Shown: piece by piece, positions 1-18,518 of the stretch | Layout: each line of letters opens with the position of its first letter | How positions within the stretch are numbered: the first letter of the stretch is position 1 | Assembly: GCA_964017145.1 (NCBI GenBank) | Contig: CAXHKQ010000241.1 | Span: forward strand, 1-18,518 | Direction: 5' to 3' | Source of the DNA: Agrocybe praecox | Taxonomy: Eukaryota; Basidiomycota; Agaricomycetes; Agaricales; Agrocybaceae | DNA length: 18,518 nucleotides | Translations under genes and position numbers: made by a program | The notes under the pieces: model-generated | The model's database searches: none | What the model saw: only the letters and a program-made list of their open reading frames with translations | Told to the model about the DNA's origin: nothing

Positions 1-450
1 TCCAATCGGCAGTCATTTGATTGAATAGGGAGCTATGAAGGCTCTCCAAAGTTCACCAAAACGCAACAGTCAGATGGCGGCTATATTTTGAATCTCTGTT
101 GTATAGTACTCTTCATCGGCTACCTGAAAAGGAAAGACAATGGTCATTGTCATTAAATTGATTTATTGGACTGCCAGAATCCTGATGTCCAAGATACGCT
201 CAACATGGCGAGGGAAAATGTGCTGATACGCCAAGAAAATACGCAGTTTAACTGGTATCTGAAAACGATGGCCAAAATAAATGAAAAATCTATGAATCGT
301 GGCCCTAACTACGGTATTATCCAGATTTTAAACTTAAAGACTATTTTATGTCTCCAGACCTAATAAAGAAAGCTAGCTGGAAAGAGACTTAGAACCGATG
401 GAAAATACACCCTGCGGCAGAATACGAGTTACATCGTAGAATGGCTGTAT
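1..450 (+). mobile_element. mariner relic, copy A (truncated by window edge)
   Basis: This is a decayed mariner-family transposase fragment. It aligns by eye with copy B: position 1 here corresponds to about 6407, and the two share the stretches around 30-70, 190-260 and 268-300. Broken reading frames give mariner-like pieces: KTMAK near 265-280, then DYF..PDL near 339-360, matching the SDYF.FSDLK region that follows the third catalytic Asp in mariner transposases. A possible end of the coding region, with an NRWK-like piece, lies at about 393-405. Stops and frameshifts rule out function. The 5' half is outside the window and no right inverted repeat could be recognised, so the right boundary is approximate. 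Confidence 0.7.
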
Positions 451-1095
451 TATCTACAGTATTAAACATGTTAATTCTAAATTTATACCAAATTATAAGA
501 ACTGTCTATGGCTGAAGACTAGATTAATAGTTTTCGATTTGGACGCCCTTGACCTTAGTTATTCAACGTAGACTGTTAACAATGGAGTTGCACGTTGAAC
601 GTCATTGGTGCACAACATTTTCTAGGACGAGCAACTTTGCACAGTCAAACCATCGACATAAAATTAAATCGATTGCATTTGGTTAGAGAGAAGGTCCGAC
701 TACAATCTACAAAGATGGCAGAAAATCACTCACTTTTGGTGTTTTTGGAGCCTGGGGTCAAGTTAAATTAGTCAAAGTGGCGAAAGCAAGGTAAGACGCT
801 GTATAGCAAATATTTACACAAGAAAAGCTGATGTCCAAACCATTTAGATTATTGTAAGGCTCCCCTCTAAAAAACCTAATTTGACGTTTCACATTTCATT
901 TCACATTCCATTTTGCACACACAATGGCTGTCGATTTTTCCGGATGCAAAAACGATAGATTTAAAAATATTGGATATGAGTCAACACCAAAGATACAAAA
1001 GTTTTGACCTTCTTAGAGTAGCCTTTCAGCGTCCAAGTTTCTGCATGTTTACCAACGTTCAGGCGAGCGACGATTGCTTTCCAGCCTGCCCGTTA
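451..1095. other. AT-rich stretch without recognised gene
   Basis: No exon-like frame, RNA gene or complete repeat was recognised here. A 63-codon open frame at 913-1104 has no family resemblance and runs into the start of the Helitron. The stretch probably lies in the 5' intron or upstream region of the TRMT10C gene. Confidence 0.5.
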
Positions 1096-1162
1096 TCTAT
1101 ATAGATAAAACTGAATTCCGTTTTGTTTGTTTGTCTGTTTGTTTGTAATGCATGGCCGGCTA

Positions 1163-1860
1163 AACGGCTCAACCGATTGGGCTGAAAATTTGAGAGTGTG
1201 TTCAGGTCGACCCTGAGCGTGTTTGTGCCATAAATTTGTTTTTGTAATTGTTGTTGTGAAGAAGTTGTTCGGTATTAGCATTCGAACGGCTGAACCGATC
1301 AAGCTTATAGTTTGTGGGTGGGTTCCGTTCGAGTCTGAAGTTTTCTAACCAGTGAGTTTGTTTTTGTAATTGTTGTTGTAGTGGTGTTAGAATTTTGATT
1401 CGCTTCGAACAGATGAACGGCTGGACCTATTGGGATGGAATTTTGTGTATAGGTTTCGTACGAGCCCGGACGTGTTCCAGGCATACAGTGGTTTTTGTAA
1501 TTGTTGTTGTAGTGGAGTAATAAAGCTACTCCGCGTACAGCGGAACGGCTGAACCAATCAGACTGAAATTTTGTGGGTGAGTTTCGGTCGTCCCCAGACG
1601 TGCTCCAGCCATATTGTTGTTTTTGTAATTGTTGTTGGAACAAAGTTGTTCGTGATTCGCGTTTGAACGGCTGAACCGATCGGGTTGATATTTCATGATT
1701 GAGTTTCGTTCGAGTCTGACCGTCTCTAAAAACAAACTCACTGCTGTTGTTGTTGGAACAAAGTTGTTCGTGATTCGCGTTTGAACGGCTGAACCGATCG
1801 GGTTGATATTTTATGATTGGGTTTCGTTCGAGTCTGACCGTCTCTAAGCAACTATCTTGA
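1163..1860 (+). repeat. Tandem array of six ~118-131 bp units inside Helitron 1
   Basis: The phrase GAACGGCTGAACCGAT recurs, with changes, at 1163, 1284, 1415, 1543, 1665 and 1783. Spacing shortens from about 130 to 118 bp. Each unit continues with a GTTTCGTTCGAGTCTGA-like piece and a TTTTTGTAATTGTTGTTG stretch. The last two units are nearly identical, suggesting recent expansion. The array keeps a 187-codon frame open on the minus strand (1305-1868), which is best read as a by-product of the repeats. Confidence 0.85.
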
Positions 1861-2131
1861 TGATTCATCTGAAGTGAAGCGGTGCTACCGGTATGTTATA
1901 TGTTATTGATGTTGCATGGAGCCCAATTGGAGCGAGCGAGGCGAAACCTTTTTGGAGAAAGCGTTAGCGTTTTTTTCGAGTAGTCTTGGCTGGAATATCT
2001 CATTCATCTTATTTGTTTCAAGCTGTGAACAAGTCTATAGATAGTAATATTTCACTTCTTTACGTGGCTAAACCTTTGCATCGGGACCCACCGGGCGAGC
2101 GAAGCGAGCTCTGAAAAGCCCGCCGCAGGCG

Positions 2132-2150
2132 CTAGCGGCGCAGCCGCTAG
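2132..2150 (+). repeat. Helitron 1 3'-terminal hairpin
   Basis: This is a perfect 8-bp stem (CTAGCGGC with GCCGCTAG) around a 3-nt GCA loop, ending exactly at the CTAG terminus. The terminus of Helitron 2 (8565-8587) has the same GCGGCGnAGCCGCTAG core. Confidence 0.75.
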
Positions 2151-2615
2151 TAACTCAATATCAACCGATTCAAATTATTCTATTTTCCTAGTTTTTGCCA
2201 AGAACCGAGTAGAGGATTTTAACAGAACATGAAATTATCAAGATTTAGTATATAGATTAAAAAAAAGTCAAAACTTTCAAATTCCAAATGGGAAACATAT
2301 CAGGCCAAATAAATTAATTGAATATTCATCAGTGCTGGAATTCCGTTAGCTTATCGATATACTGGTTTATCGTAATACACCATTTCTATCGACATTTTCA
2401 TTACGAAATACAATACTAGGCTACCTGACCGAAATATTAGCGATTTGTCCCTCAGGAGTTTTGGTCTAAATACTATCGCGCAAATAGAAAATATTCACCT
2501 CAAATGCAAATAGCTAAATAAATGGGAATTCCAGTGAAATTTCAGTGAAAAGCCAGGAATTGTAAATGTTTTCAATTGAATTGAAATTACACCATCACCA
2601 CCACCCCGCCCGCAG
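2151..2615 (+). other. Probable intron or 5' region of TRMT10C
   Basis: No conserved exon was recognised between the Helitron end and the splice acceptor at 2614-2615. The stretch is AT-rich and carries a DRE-like octamer at 2352-2359. It also has an in-frame ATG at 2566, directly after a TAA at 2563, which stays open through the following exon. It could be plain intron, or contain a downstream promoter for a shorter protein. Confidence 0.5.
2352..2359. promoter_or_regulatory. DRE-like palindrome TATCGATA
   Basis: This is an exact TATCGATA octamer, which is the DREF binding site found in many fly housekeeping promoters (established knowledge). It lies about 260 bp upstream of the first visible TRMT10C exon. 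One octamer can occur by chance in AT-rich DNA, so its function is unproven. Confidence 0.3.
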
Positions 2616-3809
2616 ACTCTCCCGCGCCATGCAGTTCGCCCCCAAACTCGTCCTCGACTGCTCCTACGACGAGCACATGAACAAACGCGAGTGCGTCAAC
2701 GCCGCCAAGCAGCTGATGTACTGCTTCGCCGAGAATCGCTACCACGATCAGCCCTTCGATCTGCACTTCTGCAACGCCAACCTCACCGGGCACACGATGA
2801 CCTATTTGCGCAAGCACATTCCGACGCTGCTCGAGCCCGCCTTTCCGCTGCACGTGCACGAGGACAGGTAATAAATGTTACTATAAATTTGTTGCATCGA
2901 TCATATCTTCATATCTCTCAGCAATTCCCAGCAACCGTGCTTTTTGGTCTTCCAGAATTATGTTGTGTATTTTTTAATGTCGATAACTGTCACGTGCATA
3001 ATTTTCGGTGTCTGAATGGTCAGTACGGAATTTTGAAAACGAACAGCGATTTTCTTTCCGAAGAAGAGATGGCAAATTTCTCATCAGAAAACCAAGACAC
3101 GAAATACGCAGTTTTCCATTTCTTCGCAATGATAAAAGTAACTTCAATAAAAAACAAATATGTTAAAGAATATTCCTACATCTTTTATTCCTATTGGTAA
3201 TACACGCATTCTATCCCATTCCATTCCGTCCGAGCACACAGCTTCGTCGAGCACTTCGATCGCGACCGCCTCGTCTATCTGACGCCGCACTGCAAAACCG
3301 ATCTGGTCGAGTACAATCCGGACGATGTGTACATCGTGGGCGCCATGGTCGACACGATGCACAATGAGCCGCTGTCGCTGGCCAAAGCGAAGAAGCTCGG
3401 TCTGCGGATGGCCCGACTGCCGTTGGATCGGTACCTGCAGTGGGGCAGCGGTTCGGGCAAGTCGCTGACGCTGAACCAGATGGTGCACATTATGCTGGAT
3501 CTGAAGGAGACGGGCGATTGGCGGCGATCGTTGACGCATGTGCCGCGGAGGAAGTTGGTGCTGGAGGATGGGCAGCAGCAGGCGGAGCAGGCGGAGCGGA
3601 AGAAGTGGACGAGGGATTTGGAGCGGGTGAAGATGGGCGGCGATGGGCAGCGGAGTCAGTGGGGGGATGAACGGCGGAGACCGAAGGCGAAAAGTTGGAC
3701 GAGCGAAATGGAGCCCAGGCAGAGAGAGGAGTTGGATCAGCAGCAGCAGCAGCCGCAGAAGGAAGGCGGAGTGAGAGTGAACAAGTTCAGACGGAAGAAG
3801 AGTGAGTGA
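2616..3809 (+). CDS. TRMT10C: TRMT10C/MRPP1-like tRNA m1R9 methyltransferase, last two exons
   Basis: Exons are 2616-2867 and 3242-3809; the 374-bp intron is GT-AG and splits a Ser codon. The visible 272 residues match the SPOUT half of TRMT10C. They begin with MQF..LV.D and .HM.KREC, then VYIVGAMVDTMHNEP, LSLAKAKKLGLRMARLP, LDRYLQWGSGSGKSLT, LNQMVHIMLDLKETGDW and VPRRK. The Asp at 3351-3353 in the GAMVD motif corresponds to the Trm10-family catalytic Asp (Asp314 in human, from memory). Known role: with an SDR5C1-type dehydrogenase and PRORP it forms protein-only mitochondrial RNase P and methylates R9 of mitochondrial tRNAs. The long LDRYLQWGSG knot segment favours TRMT10C over TRMT10A. The first base of the exon completes a split codon, so N-terminal exons (about 190 residues in human, including the mitochondrial targeting signal) lie upstream. 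After VPRRK comes an unusual tail of about 85 residues rich in Q, E, R and K. Confidence 0.9.
2868..3241 (+). other. TRMT10C intron
   Basis: The donor is CAG|GTAATA and the acceptor CACACAG|C. The intron is AT-rich, in sharp contrast with the GC-rich exons on either side. An open frame that runs from the upstream exon to about 3200 has no family resemblance within the intron. Confidence 0.85.
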
Positions 3810-3858
3810 GCATGAGATTGCTTGTCCTGTTAGAGATAAAAGTTATAAAGTTGTTGGA

Positions 3859-3864
3859 AATAAA
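3859..3864 (+). terminator. Candidate poly(A) signal of TRMT10C
   Basis: AATAAA lies 50 bp after the TGA stop. A second AATAAA at 4161-4166 could serve a longer 3' end. Confidence 0.5.
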
Positions 3865-4209
3865 CAAAGTTGTGAAAATGAGATGAATTGCAGGCATTTG
3901 ATCTTCGAAATTCTAATCATGGAATTGATATTCTTAATCTATTAAAAATATCCAAATATATTTTAGTCAATTGAATCGACAATTGATCAACACAAGTAAT
4001 TTCTAATGCTTTCATGATACATTTTCTGGAATGTAATTAAATTGAGCAAAACAAATTGTTTTTCATTGTTGCGATATTTCTTTGTATCCTGTTTTTAATT
4101 GTACCACCCAAAAAAATATTGAGTGGAATTCTGCCAAGATTGAACGCACGTTTACCCCTAGAATAAAACACCAGTACACATCAATTTTACAACGAACAAA
4201 ACGAACCAA

Positions 4210-4215
4210 TTTATT
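4210..4215 (-). terminator. Candidate poly(A) signal of WDR7
   Basis: TTTATT on the plus strand reads AATAAA on the minus strand. It lies about 370 nt downstream of the WDR7 stop codon and is the clearest candidate seen there. Confidence 0.4.
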
Positions 4216-4421
4216 TTTGTCTAATCCTGTGCACAGGGTGGTATAGGAGGGGATTTGGGACTAAACATCACATCGCTTCGCAATTTGATGTAAATAATTT
4301 GAATATATTATTGGCTAATAATACGCAGATACAGATAATGTAATAGAAGACAATTGAATAAAAACATCTAGAATATTTGCGTTGCACGCAACGAGGGACA
4401 ATCATATGTTGCGGGTTCCGG

Positions 4422-4442
4422 CGTGCGTGTGTGTGTGTGTGT
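4422..4442. repeat. (GT)n microsatellite
   Basis: This is a run of about ten GT dinucleotides with one GC interruption near its start, located in the presumed 3' UTR of WDR7. Confidence 0.85.
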
Positions 4443-4584
4443 TTATGTATGGAATATTGTACATCAATAACAGTGATGGCTTACGAGCTACCATATTTTT
4501 TTGGGCTTCCGAATATGTATAATAGTGGTGTATAATACGATACAATATAGTAGTTGGGGTTGCTGTTGCGCTGCTCGATTCGGT

Positions 4585-18498
<13,914 letters not shown>

Positions 18499-18518
18499 CT
18501 GTACACAAAAATTAGAGC

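Larger units (their letters stand above)
1096..2150 (+). mobile_element. Non-autonomous Helitron 1
   Basis: The 5' end begins TCTATATAGATAAAA after an A at 1095. It is followed by a GTTTGTTTGTCTGTTTG stretch typical of insect Helitron starts. The 3' end is a GC-rich hairpin ending in CTAG at 2150, followed by T at 2151. A-element-T flanking, a TC start and a CTAG end are the standard Helitron signature (established knowledge). No Rep/helicase coding sequence is present, so it must have been moved in trans. The body is mainly a tandem array (1163-1860), then AT-rich DNA, then the end region with repeated GCGAGCGAAGCGAGC-like motifs (1930-1945 and 2094-2110). It sits upstream of the first visible TRMT10C exon. 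Confidence 0.75.
3810..4584. other. Convergent intergenic region / 3' UTRs
   Basis: This region separates the stop of TRMT10C (+) from the stop of WDR7 (-). It is AT-rich and contains poly(A) signals for both strands and a GT repeat. No additional gene or RNA was recognised. Confidence 0.7.

Noticed and set aside
1305..1868. 187-codon open frame on the minus strand
   Set aside because: It lies entirely inside the Helitron 1 tandem array. The repeated peptide pattern mirrors the DNA repeat and resembles no protein family.
2691..3200. 169-codon frame through the TRMT10C exon and intron
   Set aside because: It is in the wrong frame of the exon and continues into AT-rich intron with no homology.

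Overview
The window looks like nuclear DNA of an insect. The evidence is a secreted Rebers-Riddiford cuticle protein gene, conserved animal genes split by GT-AG introns, AATAAA signals, and introns and flanks full of mariner, Tc1-like, Helitron and tRNA-derived SINE relics. The order of insect cannot be fixed from the sequence. Exons are GC-rich and introns AT-rich, so the opposite strands of exons carry long spurious open frames.

Layout. (1) Positions 1-2615 hold a truncated mariner relic, a 1055-bp non-autonomous Helitron with an internal tandem array, and unexplained DNA with one DRE-like site. (2) Positions 2616-3809 (+) hold the last two exons of a TRMT10C/MRPP1-type tRNA methyltransferase (mitochondrial RNase P subunit 1), with a Q-rich charged tail; its N-terminal exons lie upstream, probably outside the window. 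(3) Converging on it from the minus strand is the C-terminal part of WDR7 (Rabconnectin-3 beta, Drosophila Rbcn-3B). Ten exons between 18498 and 4585 can be joined with matching splice phases throughout, giving about 828 residues and a stop. The N-terminal WD40 exons lie beyond position 18518. (4) The WDR7 introns are sinks for mobile DNA. One 2990-bp intron is about 89 percent transposon (a mariner with both inverted repeats plus a second Helitron). Another holds a 947-bp Tc1-like relic. A 3915-bp intron holds a complete cuticle protein gene on the opposite strand (14581-15999, two exons, TATA box, AATAAA), a dimeric tRNA-like SINE, an unclassified duplicated unit and a 350-bp MITE-like element.

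Most interesting points. First, a minus-strand exon-like block at 18015-18168 starts with an ATG after an in-frame stop, encodes 51 residues of a lysine-rich leader, and ends in exactly the phase needed to splice into the WDR7 exon at 17618. This predicts an 825-residue WDR7 isoform without the N-terminal WD40 domain. Second, a tissue-type cuticle gene is nested antisense inside a broadly used endolysosomal V-ATPase regulator gene. Third, the two Helitrons share one 3' terminus, and the second has an internal duplicate of that terminus followed by an array resembling pogo/Tigger ends.

Functionally, the three protein genes are unrelated: mitochondrial tRNA processing and m1R9 methylation (TRMT10C), V-ATPase assembly and endosomal acidification (WDR7 with DMXL/Rabconnectin-3 alpha), and cuticle structure. 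Nothing prokaryotic, viral or CRISPR-like was seen.
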